39,089 nucleotides of DNA, from the NCBI GenBank assembly GCA_029934835.1, contig JAOZLL010000014.1, positions 1-39,089 on the forward strand, read 5' to 3'. The position numbers were made by a program, and so were the translations under genes. This DNA comes from Flavobacteriaceae bacterium. Lineage in GTDB: Bacteria > Bacteroidota > Bacteroidia > Flavobacteriales > Flavobacteriaceae. Below are positions 15,850-24,710 of the stretch, piece after piece. Position 1 is the stretch's first letter, and each line of letters opens with the position of its first letter. Under the pieces are notes generated by a model. It saw only the letters and a list, made by a program, of their open reading frames with translations. It ran no database searches and was not told where the DNA came from.

Positions 15850-16743
15850 TTATTTTCCTTTACGCATTTTAATCATTTTTTGAATCATATCATAGTTTTG
15901 ATGTAATTCTTCATCACTCATTTGCTTCATTTCTTCATCTTCTGCCATTGCTACTTTTTTCCACTCTTCAAAAGACATTTTCTCTAGTTTGTCCATAGCG
16001 GCATTCATTTCATTGATATCTTCCTCAAATTCGTCATTATCCCTAAATCCTGCTTCTTTTTGGATTGGAAAATCGGGTAGTTTAAAATATTTATCCGAAA
16101 CCGACACATTAAATTTTGCACTTGTTGCTTCTTTTATGGTGGTAATACCCATTAAAGTTACTTCTAACTTAAGGACTGTCCCTTTATACATCCATTGTTT
16201 AGCTCCCATAACGTCCCAAACTTCACAATTGTAACCTAGGAATTTTTCATCTCTAATTTTTTTTCCACCTATGCTTTCTAGCATATTTTTACCAACATCA
16301 CCTGCATCTTCATTTGGGTGAAAAGCTTTGGTCATATCCATTGCCATATCTCGACGTAATGTGATTTGTTTTTTATCAAAATTAACATGATAACTTTCAC
16401 CGTTATCTAGCTTTGACATAGTATGTGTATTTGTGGTTTGAGTGCTTTTTTGTCCAAAAATATTGGTTTTGGTAGTTTGAGTTGATTTTTCTTCCAAAAG
16501 TTCTAAAGCACCCCAATCTTTAAAATAGACACTTTCAGTACCAGACCCTGTAATAACACTACCCATTACTTTTCCAGAAATAGTAGATTTATATTGTATA
16601 ATTCCTGATTTTACCTCGTAACGTTTCAGTTTGTTTTCTTGCTTATCTGATTTAACGGATAAACTGTCAGATGATTTGTTTTCGTTTCCTTTACAACTAA
16701 TGGTTAAAACGATTAGCGAAAGAATAATGCTTAATTTTTTCAT
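15850..16743 (-). CDS. Hypothetical lipoprotein (possible DUF4412-like)
   Basis: 297 aa from the ATG at 16741-16743 (MKKLSIILSLIVLTISC), with lipobox Cys17; the frame is open 13 codons upstream, but this start gives the proper signal. The body has a beta-rich region (IQYKSTISGKVMGSVITGSG, then VNFDKKQITLRRDM) and an acidic, Met-rich helical C-terminus (WKKVAMAEDEEMKQMSDEEL). FLGYNCEVWDV resembles the core of outer-membrane lipoprotein-carrier-like DUF4412 proteins, but this is uncertain. It is probably co-transcribed with the next lipoprotein gene, nine bases downstream. Confidence 0.75.
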   Translation of the reverse strand: MKKLSIILSLIVLTISCKGNENKSSDSLSVKSDKQENKLKRYEVKSGIIQYKSTISGKVMGSVITGSGTESVYFKDWGALELLEEKSTQTTKTNIFGQKSTQTTNTHTMSKLDNGESYHVNFDKKQITLRRDMAMDMTKAFHPNEDAGDVGKNMLESIGGKKIRDEKFLGYNCEVWDVMGAKQWMYKGTVLKLEVTLMGITTIKEATSAKFNVSVSDKYFKLPDFPIQKEAGFRDNDEFEEDINEMNAAMDKLEKMSFEEWKKVAMAEDEEMKQMSDEELHQNYDMIQKMIKMRKGK

Positions 16744-16841
16744 TTGTTTTGGTTTTACTCCAAAGCTTGTAAGAATATTCACAAGATTTGTTACGGTTTT
16801 TATAAATAATTATCTACTATAACTAGAAAAGTAGTTACTAG

Positions 16842-17375
16842 TTAATCTAATACAATTGCTCCCATATAAATGGTTGCTTTGAGTGTTCTTGTTGCTTCAC
16901 CAGTAGCTTCCATAATTGCATCATAAACTAATTTATCTTTTGAATGTCTTGTTACTGTTCCTCCTGTTGCAATAAAAGTAAGTGTTGCATAATGTTCAGC
17001 ACCTACTTCTAAATCTGGCAGGACAATACATGTACAACAATCATCACAATCATCATCATCGTCTACTGACAGTGTTTTTGTTTCACCTATATCGGGAACA
17101 CCTCCTGATATCAGTCCGAACTCTTCATTATCAGCCAACACCTTGCAAGACATTGTTAATATTCTAGCGCTCATTATAATATCATCTTTAAGATTGTTAT
17201 AGGTTTTTTCATTGGCTGTTCCTTCATCAAATACGAAAGTGTAACTTCCTTTATGTCCATCTGTAAAATGAGTTTCTGTTTCCCATGCCAGGTTTTCAAT
17301 TTCTTCTATAATACAGGAACTAAAGCTTAGTATACTTATTAATACTATAATGCTTATTTTAATTTTTGAATTCAT
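16842..17375 (-). CDS. Hypothetical lipoprotein with an Asp/Cys-rich cluster
   Basis: 177 aa from the ATG at 17373-17375; an ATG at 17382-17384 is also possible and adds MII. Lipobox LSFSSC with Cys21. The mature protein looks beta-rich (SYTFVFDEG, LTFIATGGTVTRHS) and holds an unusual cluster DDDDDCDDCCTC at residues 105-116. The five acidic residues, two more Asp and four Cys could bind a metal or form disulfides outside the cytoplasm; this is inference. No family was recognised. The codons are GAT/GAC and TGT repeats, so slippage could have built the run. Confidence 0.75.
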   Translation of the reverse strand: MNSKIKISIIVLISILSFSSCIIEEIENLAWETETHFTDGHKGSYTFVFDEGTANEKTYNNLKDDIIMSARILTMSCKVLADNEEFGLISGGVPDIGETKTLSVDDDDDCDDCCTCIVLPDLEVGAEHYATLTFIATGGTVTRHSKDKLVYDAIMEATGEATRTLKATIYMGAIVLD

Positions 17376-17481
17376 AATGATCATGTGTGTGTTTATATTT
17401 TATTAATTAATGATGAGGAATTTTCCATAAATAATATTGTTTTCTTTCCTATCCTTTTTTCTTTCTGCTTGGATTTAATGA

Positions 17482-17539
17482 ATTAACACATAAGAATACT
17501 TAAAATTTAAAGTATTAATTCTTTAAAATTCTTATGTGT
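17482..17539. repeat. Nested inverted repeat, 14-bp arms
   Basis: TAACACATAAGAAT at 17482-17495 is the exact reverse complement of 17526-17539. Between them AATACTT and AAGTATT form a second stem. It lies 30 bases beyond the stop of the beta-barrel gene (17569), so it may act as its terminator, although there is no clean T run. Confidence 0.75.
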
Positions 17540-17568
17540 TATCTTCATTTTTTGGAGTTTAACTTTTA

Positions 17569-18072
17569 TTATTTCCCTAAAGAAAATAACACTCCTGCTG
17601 AAGCAGTAGGTCCAAAACGTGTATATTTTAATTCTAGATAAGCTTTCATACTATCAGAGAATGCATACGTTGCTCCAGCACCTGCATTTATAAAAATTCT
17701 AGGACCAAAGTCATATGCATCCCAATACCAATTATTATCATCTACATTAGATACTAATAGATTAATCCCAGCTAATGGATATGCTTTAAATCCATCCATA
17801 ATTTCAAAATAGTAATGACCATCAAGACTTACTGTAAGTAATAAATCTACGCCATCATCTATTCCTAAAAGATCTGCTCCTGTAGGGAAGAAATAATCTA
17901 CAGAAGGAGAAACAGAAATTTTTTCTGAGATTCCAAAGTCTGCTTTAGCTTCTATGGCTAATGCACCATAAGCGTTGTCAGTTGCCATAAGACCGACACC
18001 TAGATCAATTTGTGCTATTGAGAACTGAGACATTCCGAATAGAACTACGAATGTTAAAATGATTTTTTTCAT
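17569..18072 (-). CDS. Outer-membrane beta-barrel protein
   Basis: 167 aa from the ATG at 18070-18072 (MKKIILTFVVLFGMSQFSIAQ, a cleavable signal peptide); the 44 codons open upstream are non-coding in character. The mature part shows alternating hydrophobic strands and aromatic girdle residues (LAIEAKADFGISEKISVSP, DGHYYFEIMDGFKAYPLAG, MKAYLELKYTRFG) and ends in a short strand. This fits a small eight-stranded OmpW/OmpX-like or porin-family barrel. No specific function. It lies between two lipoprotein genes on the same strand, about 100 bases downstream of the nearest. Confidence 0.75.
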   Translation of the reverse strand: MKKIILTFVVLFGMSQFSIAQIDLGVGLMATDNAYGALAIEAKADFGISEKISVSPSVDYFFPTGADLLGIDDGVDLLLTVSLDGHYYFEIMDGFKAYPLAGINLLVSNVDDNNWYWDAYDFGPRIFINAGAGATYAFSDSMKAYLELKYTRFGPTASAGVLFSLGK

Positions 18073-18172
18073 AAAATAATTATTGTTTAAATAGTTAAAA
18101 GTGATTATTTTGGGTGATTTAGTTTTTGAATAATCAAAAGCACACCCTTTACTTTTGCTTGTTATTTTTTTA

Positions 18173-18706
18173 TTATAATGGATTGGCCACGATAGTAACT
18201 CCAACAGTTACTTCAATTGTAAAATCCATATCAGCTGCATCACACAGTGCTGTTCCTTGGTATTTAGCAGTAACCGATTGACCGCTTTTTAATGCACTTG
18301 CTATTGCATTTAATTGTATGGTATTAGTCACTTCAAAAATACTACCAGCATCGGCTTGTATTTTTACAGTAAAGTCATTTGCTAATTGTGAAACGTTATC
18401 GACAAAGAATTCTACATCAATTGTACCTGCTGGATCTCCTGAAAAATTAATGACTTTATAACTTAAACTGTTGATGTTAACTTCTTCTATGTTGCTTAGA
18501 TAATCATGTGTATCTGCATTATCAAGACTTATAGTTTGTGTCATATTAAATGGAGCTGACGTACCATTTGTTTGATCTATATGTACTACTATTTCATCAG
18601 TTAATGTAGTATTAAAAGTTACATCGGCTAGGTCTTCTATTGATTCACAAGAAGCAAAACTAATAAGGAAGGTTAAAACTGATAAAAATTTGATTGTAGT
18701 TTTCAT
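18173..18706 (-). CDS. Hypothetical lipoprotein
   Basis: 177 aa. Signal peptide with lipobox FASC, Cys20. The mature part is Thr/Asp-rich and beta-like (FNTTLTDEIVVHIDQTNG, ISLDNADTHDYLSNIEEV) and ends in hydrophobic beta strands (DFTIEVTVGVTIVANPL). It has no recognised domain. The start is preceded by AT-rich DNA with TACTTTTA (18769-18776 on the minus strand), one base off the -7 consensus. Codon use is like its neighbours. Confidence 0.75.
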   Translation of the reverse strand: MKTTIKFLSVLTFLISFASCESIEDLADVTFNTTLTDEIVVHIDQTNGTSAPFNMTQTISLDNADTHDYLSNIEEVNINSLSYKVINFSGDPAGTIDVEFFVDNVSQLANDFTVKIQADAGSIFEVTNTIQLNAIASALKSGQSVTAKYQGTALCDAADMDFTIEVTVGVTIVANPL

Positions 18707-18822
18707 AATGTAAAAAAGTGTTAAATGTTAAGTGTTAAATTTTTAATGATATTTATCTTATATTTTTCTGTAAAAGTACGGCTAAAACTTATCTATATCT
18801 AAAGGAAAAACCCTATTTTTTA

Positions 18823-19512
18823 TTATCTATTCTCCCAAGCTTTACGTATTTCTTCATCTGAGACACTTGGGTTTAAAATGTTGATTGCTTCTTTATATTC
18901 TTGATAGGTTTTGGCATTTTGCATTTGATTAAAAGCTTTTACTTGCTTTTGAGTTTCAGTGTCTTGATTATCGGCTACCGATATAGAAACGATTTTTCCA
19001 TCATTTTGGTGTAGTTTGTTATAAGATTCTTTTATTTCTCTTCTACTGACCATAGGGTTTGCTGCCCAGATAGATTTTTCATATTCTGCATAAGACATGG
19101 ATAACAGGTGGTTTTTTGCTGCATCAAAATATTCTTGTGCTTTTTCTTGAACTTCTGGTGTGTCTTTGATAGCTATCTGTTTGTTTGTTGGTTTGTTTTG
19201 TGATGGGGCTTTGTCTGCTTCAATATAAGCATCAATCACTTTAAAAGAATCGGCTTTATCTTTTTCACTAACTGTTCCTTTACCTGCCATATCATCAATG
19301 GCTTTGTCTAGTGCATCTTTTTTTTCTTTTTTTGAGGTATTTTCATCATACTTTTCGTAATACTCAAAGAGTGATTTTACTTGATTTTGTAATTCGTTTA
19401 CTCCTTGCTTAACTTCTTCTGCCGATGGTGTTTCTGTAGGTGGATTGTCTTGAGCTTGTAACGTAAAACTCAATGAAAAAAGGAAAAAACCTATTGAAAT
19501 AATTATTTTCAT
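18823..19512 (-). CDS. Hypothetical secreted helical protein
   Basis: 229 aa. A signal peptide (MKIIISIGFFLFSLSFTLQAQ) is followed by a Lys/Glu/Gln-rich helical body. It holds two similar segments that look like an internal duplication: YAEYEKSIWAANPMVSRREI (about residues 147-166) and YQEYKEAINILNPSVSDEEI (about 204-223). Both share YxEYxxxIxxxNPxVSxxEI. No family was recognised. It begins 15 bases after the stop of the lipocalin-like gene upstream and is probably co-transcribed with it. Confidence 0.75.
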   Translation of the reverse strand: MKIIISIGFFLFSLSFTLQAQDNPPTETPSAEEVKQGVNELQNQVKSLFEYYEKYDENTSKKEKKDALDKAIDDMAGKGTVSEKDKADSFKVIDAYIEADKAPSQNKPTNKQIAIKDTPEVQEKAQEYFDAAKNHLLSMSYAEYEKSIWAANPMVSRREIKESYNKLHQNDGKIVSISVADNQDTETQKQVKAFNQMQNAKTYQEYKEAINILNPSVSDEEIRKAWENR

Positions 19513-19527
19513 TCTTTTTATATTTAC

Positions 19528-21033
19528 TTATTTGATATCTTGTAATTTATAGACTTTATAATATCCGAAGTCACCTGCTTTATCTTTTATAACTTTGGCA
19601 AGTACACCTGGTTTATCATTAATCATCCATAATTTTATTCTTTCGTCAAAACTAGCTGTGGTTTCTATGACTGTACAAGTAAATGTTCCTACAGGAATAG
19701 AAATTTCTTCTATGCCAACTACTCTAAAAGAATGACCTTCTAAGGGATATAATTTATTATAACTGTCAAAATTATTTGTTGGTAATTCATAATCCTCAGG
19801 TAAATTATATCGATCGTAGCCGTCAAAAATATTATCAATACTCAAGGATTGTTCTTCTTCATTTGCGACAACATCTGCGGTTAAAATTTTAGTTTCAAAA
19901 GATCTTGTACTCTCTATTAAAGTTGAAAATTTATAGACTAGCTGATTAATCTGTATGAGGTCTGCAATCATTTGATACGAATCTTGCCAAGGCAGCTTTG
20001 CTTCATCTTCATAGTATTTGTAATCGCCATTTTCATCATAAAAATCTCCTTCTGAAAAATGCAATCTTTTAATATCAATGGCATCTTGTATGACTTTTTT
20101 TAATGTAAAAATTCCTTTTTTATTCTTTAGTGAAATTTTTTTATCAGTTATACTAATTAGGGTATTAAAACCTCTTAGGTTTTCTACCTGTCCGATTAAA
20201 ATGAGTGATTTATCCTTTTTATCAAACATCCATATACCGCTTGACTTACTTTCCATGCCTTCTCCTTTTTCTAGTAAGGTAAACTTGTCGGGTACTTTAA
20301 ACGTAATAAATGTTTTTAGGTCAGAATTGGTTTTTTTTTCAAATTCCCAAACACCCAATAATCCTGATGCTTCATTTTTAATCTTAATTTCTTGTCTATC
20401 AATTTTTATAAAATATAGTTTTTCTCCTTCTTTTTCTATGATGAGTTTTGTTTTATCATTTTTAAGAATAGCATGATCTCCTGTTATTCTTTTTGTATCT
20501 ATATTCAATAGTTGCTTGGATTCATTGTAAGACCAAGTACCCAAAATCATTCCTTGTACATAGAAAACCCCATTTTTATTAAAGTCTACCAATTGCCCAA
20601 TATAATCCACTTTAGCCTTTTTTTCTATCTTTTCAAGTAACCATTCGCCTGTAGCATTATTGTTTAATTCGGCATTTTTTGAAAGACTCATTCGTGTAAG
20701 TCTATTGGTGTCTCCTTTTGAGTTAAACAATACTAATTCTTCATTGTTAAGTGTCTTTATGCTATTATCACCTTCAAGAGACATTAAAAAATTGCTACTT
20801 ATACGAAGTGTTTTTTTGGATGAATTTGTTGACCAATTTCCTGCATCACCTCCAGAAAGTTCTATTTGTCCGTTTTCTTTAAAATTAACTGTTGCATTTA
20901 TTGGATAGGTTTCATCCCCATCATGAATTTCTGAGAGTTTCCAAATTCCTTCTATAGTAAATGATTGAGCATTAGTTATACCGATAAAGACAAATAATAA
21001 AAAAGGTAAAAATAATTTTTTTACTGTATCCAT
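19528..21033 (-). CDS. Secreted protein with lipocalin-like repeats
   Basis: 501 aa with signal peptide MDTVKKLFLPFLLFVFIGITNAQ. The first two thirds hold three related beta-barrel-like units, each opening with a G-x-W motif (IEGIWKLSEIHDG, ATGEWLLEKIEKK, LLGVWEFEKKTNS) and including an NxxGxWxxN/D block (GNWSTNSSKKTL, GTWSYNESKQLL, GIWMFDKKDKSL). This is the pattern of Bacteroidota lipocalin-like domains. The C-terminal third (after YDENGDYKYYEDE) is a different domain with SIPVGTFTCTVIETT. Ligand unknown. A perfect hairpin lies upstream, between this gene and the OmpA-like gene. Confidence 0.72.
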   Translation of the reverse strand: MDTVKKLFLPFLLFVFIGITNAQSFTIEGIWKLSEIHDGDETYPINATVNFKENGQIELSGGDAGNWSTNSSKKTLRISSNFLMSLEGDNSIKTLNNEELVLFNSKGDTNRLTRMSLSKNAELNNNATGEWLLEKIEKKAKVDYIGQLVDFNKNGVFYVQGMILGTWSYNESKQLLNIDTKRITGDHAILKNDKTKLIIEKEGEKLYFIKIDRQEIKIKNEASGLLGVWEFEKKTNSDLKTFITFKVPDKFTLLEKGEGMESKSSGIWMFDKKDKSLILIGQVENLRGFNTLISITDKKISLKNKKGIFTLKKVIQDAIDIKRLHFSEGDFYDENGDYKYYEDEAKLPWQDSYQMIADLIQINQLVYKFSTLIESTRSFETKILTADVVANEEEQSLSIDNIFDGYDRYNLPEDYELPTNNFDSYNKLYPLEGHSFRVVGIEEISIPVGTFTCTVIETTASFDERIKLWMINDKPGVLAKVIKDKAGDFGYYKVYKLQDIK

Positions 21034-21068
21034 TTGTTTACTCGTTTTACAGATTAGGTTTAATAATA

Positions 21069-21095
21069 CCTAACAGGTCTTTGAGACCTGTTAGG
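21069..21095. terminator. Perfect 12-bp hairpin between two secreted-protein genes
   Basis: CCTAACAGGTCT (21069-21080), loop TTG, AGACCTGTTAGG (21084-21095). It lies directly after the OmpA-like gene (stop at 21105) on the minus strand. The words CCTAACAGGT and ACCTGTTAGG recur as a palindromic repeat in Bacteroidota intergenic DNA, so this is either a repeat or a terminator, or both. There is no strong T run. Confidence 0.65.
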
Positions 21096-21104
21096 ATAAT
21101 TAAC

Positions 21105-22403
21105 TCAAAATTTTACAAATTCTACTCTACGGTTATTGGCTTTACCTTCAGGTGTGCTATTGTTGTCTAGAGGTTTGCTTTCTCCAAAACCATCTGATTT
21201 TAATCTATCTTTAGAAATTCCCATAGCAATTAATTTATCCATAACCGCTTTTCCTCTGGCTTTAGATAAGGTCATATTAGCATCATCGCCACCATCAGCA
21301 TCAGTATGCCCTTCAACACTGAAATTAAGTTCTGTATTTTTTGTCATCAACTTATAGATTTTGTTGATAGGTCCCATGCTTTCAGGTTTTAGGGTAGCTT
21401 TGTTGATGTCGAACCTAATACCGTTTACTATGATTTTTCCTTCGGATAAAACACGGTCGTAATATTTTACACCACCTTTGGCAATACGAATGTTTTTGAG
21501 ATATTTTTCATTGACTGTATTATTTTCTCCTGCTATTGTAATACCTGTTGGAAAGTCTTCAAAATGAGGGATATTAATCAGCCTTGTATCATCCATATAA
21601 GCTTTAAATTTTCCTTTAGTGTAGGCAACAGATATGTGACGCCATTTTCCTTCGTGGTTTTCATTCCAATTCATACCATCTGTTCCTGGGTATCTTTTAT
21701 TAGAATTTTCAATTTCTAATCCATTTACATAAATTTCTAAAGGAGGATATAAATTACTTTGGTTTTTATTGTCAGAGAAATGTAGCCAATATCTACCAGG
21801 ATTGTCTTCTTTAAAATACACATCAAACTCAATAGTAAATATCTCTGGTAAATAATCTTCCTTAGAATTTTTTAGATAGGGAACTATGTTTCCTCCTTGT
21901 AAGAACATAATTACATTATCTCCATCTACATTTCCAATTTCGGCATTTCCTTTATATAAATCCCAACGACTAGGAAACTCACCATTTTCTTCATCGGTAC
22001 TTGGCATGTCTTCAAAAATCACTGTATCACCTGGTACAAAATCAAATTTACTCCAAACTACGGTTGGTTTTTTAGATTTGGCATTGGCTTTATTAGCGCT
22101 TATATTTTCATCTACTTCAGCATCATTATTTTCTTTCGATTTTTTATTCTTTTTCCCTGCTTTACTAGAGGAGTCATCTTTATCTGACTTTTTATCTTTG
22201 TTTTTTCCATCAATTTCATCTTCTAAACTATCAAACTCTTCATCAATTTTTTTATCGACACGTCGTTCAGCACGGCGTTCTGCTTCACGTTCAACTTTAT
22301 TTTCAGCATGTTTAGCTAATTTTTTTAAAAACTGAGCTTCTGCCTTTGGTGGTGTTAAAAAAAATCCTAGAATAATGATAGTGATTTTGAGAAAAGTTTT
22401 CAT
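21105..22403 (-). CDS. OmpA-family outer-membrane protein
   Basis: 432 aa. Signal peptide to AEAQ (residue 24). A highly charged coiled region follows (about 25-100: KKLAKHAENKVEREAERRAE, then Asp/Lys-rich). The middle (about 105-320) is a LamG/concanavalin-like beta-sandwich (VIFEDMPSTDEENGEFPSRW, TIEFDVYFKEDNPGRYWLHF, RHISVAYTKGKFKAYMDDTR). The C-terminus (about 325-432) is an OmpA peptidoglycan-binding domain: IRFDINKATLKPESM, FSVEGHTDADG, LSKARGKAVMDKLIAMGI, GFGESKPLDNNSTPEGKANNRRVEF. It should link the outer membrane to peptidoglycan while displaying a sandwich domain. The order coiled region-LamG-OmpA is recurrent in Bacteroidota. Confidence 0.88.
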   Translation of the reverse strand: MKTFLKITIIILGFFLTPPKAEAQFLKKLAKHAENKVEREAERRAERRVDKKIDEEFDSLEDEIDGKNKDKKSDKDDSSSKAGKKNKKSKENNDAEVDENISANKANAKSKKPTVVWSKFDFVPGDTVIFEDMPSTDEENGEFPSRWDLYKGNAEIGNVDGDNVIMFLQGGNIVPYLKNSKEDYLPEIFTIEFDVYFKEDNPGRYWLHFSDNKNQSNLYPPLEIYVNGLEIENSNKRYPGTDGMNWNENHEGKWRHISVAYTKGKFKAYMDDTRLINIPHFEDFPTGITIAGENNTVNEKYLKNIRIAKGGVKYYDRVLSEGKIIVNGIRFDINKATLKPESMGPINKIYKLMTKNTELNFSVEGHTDADGGDDANMTLSKARGKAVMDKLIAMGISKDRLKSDGFGESKPLDNNSTPEGKANNRRVEFVKF

Positions 22404-22458
22404 TTGTTTATGGTTTTGCAGCTAAGCGATGTAGCGCTAAGCAAATTAGTATTACTGT

Positions 22459-24627
22459 TTATTCTTTAATTAGTTTAAATGTTCCCAAATGATTACCAAC
22501 TTGTGCTTTAATAAAATAAGTGCCTGTTTGTAAATCTGAGATATCAAGTGATAAATTTGTAGTTAAAGGTACACTATTTTTCATTTCTTGACCAAGCATA
22601 TTATAAATGCTTATTTTCTCAATATTCTCTTGTGCTGAAAGGTATAACACATCTGTTGCTGGGTTTGGATAATATTTAAAGCCAACTGCTACTAAATCAT
22701 CGTAACCTATTGTATCTACTTCTTCTAAACAAATATTTACCGAACCAAAATCATTATTATTATACTCCCAAATTCGTAACCAATAGGTATTTCCAACTGT
22801 TAAACCAGTTACAGAATTACCTTCAGTTACATTTTCTGCAATAAAAGCACAAGTTAAAATATCACTATTATCACCATTAGGAGAATCATATAAGGCATAA
22901 CCCAAAGCTCCCCAATCTCCTGCACCAGCTCTTAAAACTCGTATGCCGCCCGAAGCTGGGACTACAAATTTGTACCATAAATCTCCACCTGCATAATAAC
23001 CACAAACTGGTATATCATTTGTACTTTCAGAACTTGTTGTACCATTATTGTTCCATACTGTTGTTGGACTAACGCAACCTGCATCTATTGCATTTACATC
23101 CATTAAAATAGCGCCGGTTGCTTCATCATTAACTGGAGCAGTACAGGATACATTTAATGAGAATTCTCCCGTATAATCAGAATAACCTACTACATAAATA
23201 TAGTAATCAGTTTCAGGTAAAGTTTCAATTTCGATATAAGGTTGATTTCCATTAGTATCATCATCATATGCCAAACAACTCAATGAACCACAATTACCTG
23301 AGTAAACGGCTAGTTTTGTATCAAAATCTGCCGTTGTCCAAATAGCCGTAATACCACCTCCATTTGTGGGAGCAAAATGATACCAAACTCCTAAGCTACT
23401 AGCATTTAAACCACAAGAAGTTAGCCCCGTTCCTATAGCACCTATATTTGTTCCATCTAGTGTATCTCCACAGTTAATTTCTATTGCATCTGCACATACA
23501 TCGTTGACTGGAGGATTGTAATTTACATTTATGGTAAGGTTACCTGTTTCTTGATGGTCATAACCGCTGTAATAAGCTCCTGCATTTACCCAATACTGCG
23601 TACCCGTAGTTACATCGATGGTAACTTGTTCAGTTCCACTAAGCGTTGTATCAGCATTTTCAACACAAACAAAACTGCCACAACTGCCAGTATAAACTCC
23701 AAGTTCTACATAAAACTCATCAGCAGTAACGTCAATAGTAATTTCACCATCATAATCTGGTGTAAAAGTATACCAGACACCATCATTCATTCCATCTCCA
23801 CAACCTGAAGGTGTGATAAAACCATCATTATTATCGGTACCATTCATTATTTGGGTATTTGTATAGTCGTGAGGATCGATCACAATGGCATCTTCACAAG
23901 CATCATTGTGAGGGCCATATTTGAATGTGTAACTACTATATTTCACATAATCATTATATTCTGAAGGCATAATAGCATTGTTGGCAACACTTGTACTAGT
24001 TGTTGTGGTCGTTGATGTACCTGGTGTAACACTTATAAAATTATCACCTGAGGTTCCTGCATTTAAACCTATTGAAGCGCCTATTTCTCCTCCTGTTTCT
24101 TCTACATCAACACCACTGTAATACATCTCTATATCATTAGAGGATTCATTAAGATATAGTTTAAAAGTAACACTACTTCCGGCACCCCACCAATTCACAT
24201 TACGCCATTCTATTGCAAAATATCTATTGGGTGAAGTCCCCGATAAATCTGTGCGTATTTCAGCATCATCACCTGAACTAAAGTACAAATCATCCCAAAG
24301 AGGTGCAATAATATCAGTAGTATTAGTGGAAGTTCCATCTAATTCATTTCCACCAAATACATCATTCCCTGTAAAAGTAATAGCTCCGTTTACACCAATC
24401 GTTAAGGATGAATAGGTGGTTCCTGCATACTCAAAATCGAAACCTATAGCAACATTAGTGATTTCACCTCCATCAGAATCTGTATTCTGTAAAATGATAT
24501 CTCCATTATATAGATAGGTGTAATCCCCAATATATGATCTTGAGAACGTGTAATACTCTGAAATATGTTGGGAAAAAAGATTTGTTGTCAATAATAAGAT
24601 TGCTAGATAAAGTAATGCTTTTTTCAT
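22459..24627 (-). CDS. Large T9SS-sorted surface protein with PPC-like domains
   Basis: 722 aa from the ATG at 24625-24627 (MKKALLYLAILLLTTNLFSQ, a signal peptide). N-terminal domain (about 20-235): a nidogen-like beta domain with IGVNGAITF, IIAPLWDDLYF and FAIEWRNVNWWG; the same domain type opens the 1075-aa LRR protein at 31295-34522. Then three PPC-like sandwiches, each with a conserved core (NDACEDAIVI...VWYTFTPDYDG; NDVCADAIEINCGD...VWYHFAPTNGG; LWYKFVVPASGG). The C-terminus is a type A sorting domain: YYPNPATDVLYLSA, ISIYNMLGQEM, LQTGTYFIKAQVG. It is probably an adhesin or other secreted surface protein. A -7 box and a cluster of dyad half-sites lie upstream, next to a LuxR-type regulator gene. 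Confidence 0.9.
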   Translation of the reverse strand: MKKALLYLAILLLTTNLFSQHISEYYTFSRSYIGDYTYLYNGDIILQNTDSDGGEITNVAIGFDFEYAGTTYSSLTIGVNGAITFTGNDVFGGNELDGTSTNTTDIIAPLWDDLYFSSGDDAEIRTDLSGTSPNRYFAIEWRNVNWWGAGSSVTFKLYLNESSNDIEMYYSGVDVEETGGEIGASIGLNAGTSGDNFISVTPGTSTTTTTSTSVANNAIMPSEYNDYVKYSSYTFKYGPHNDACEDAIVIDPHDYTNTQIMNGTDNNDGFITPSGCGDGMNDGVWYTFTPDYDGEITIDVTADEFYVELGVYTGSCGSFVCVENADTTLSGTEQVTIDVTTGTQYWVNAGAYYSGYDHQETGNLTINVNYNPPVNDVCADAIEINCGDTLDGTNIGAIGTGLTSCGLNASSLGVWYHFAPTNGGGITAIWTTADFDTKLAVYSGNCGSLSCLAYDDDTNGNQPYIEIETLPETDYYIYVVGYSDYTGEFSLNVSCTAPVNDEATGAILMDVNAIDAGCVSPTTVWNNNGTTSSESTNDIPVCGYYAGGDLWYKFVVPASGGIRVLRAGAGDWGALGYALYDSPNGDNSDILTCAFIAENVTEGNSVTGLTVGNTYWLRIWEYNNNDFGSVNICLEEVDTIGYDDLVAVGFKYYPNPATDVLYLSAQENIEKISIYNMLGQEMKNSVPLTTNLSLDISDLQTGTYFIKAQVGNHLGTFKLIKE

Positions 24628-24670
24628 AATGTTTATTTGGTGATTATTCTTTTGGTTTATAAATACTAGG

Positions 24671-24678
24671 CAAAAATA
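24671..24678 (-). promoter_or_regulatory. Probable -7 box (TATTTTTG) for the 722-aa T9SS gene
   Basis: An exact TAnnTTTG match on the minus strand, 43 bases before the ATG. No clear -33 TTTG is present, which would suit an activated promoter. Confidence 0.5.
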
Positions 24679-24710
24679 GATGAATATGTATTTTTTTACT
24701 TCATAATATA

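Noticed and set aside
21886-22335. 149-codon plus-strand open frame opposite the OmpA-like gene
   Set aside because: Its Ser/Leu/Phe-rich product mirrors the Lys/Glu/Asp codons of the real gene on the other strand; it has no ribosome site, promoter or recognised motif.
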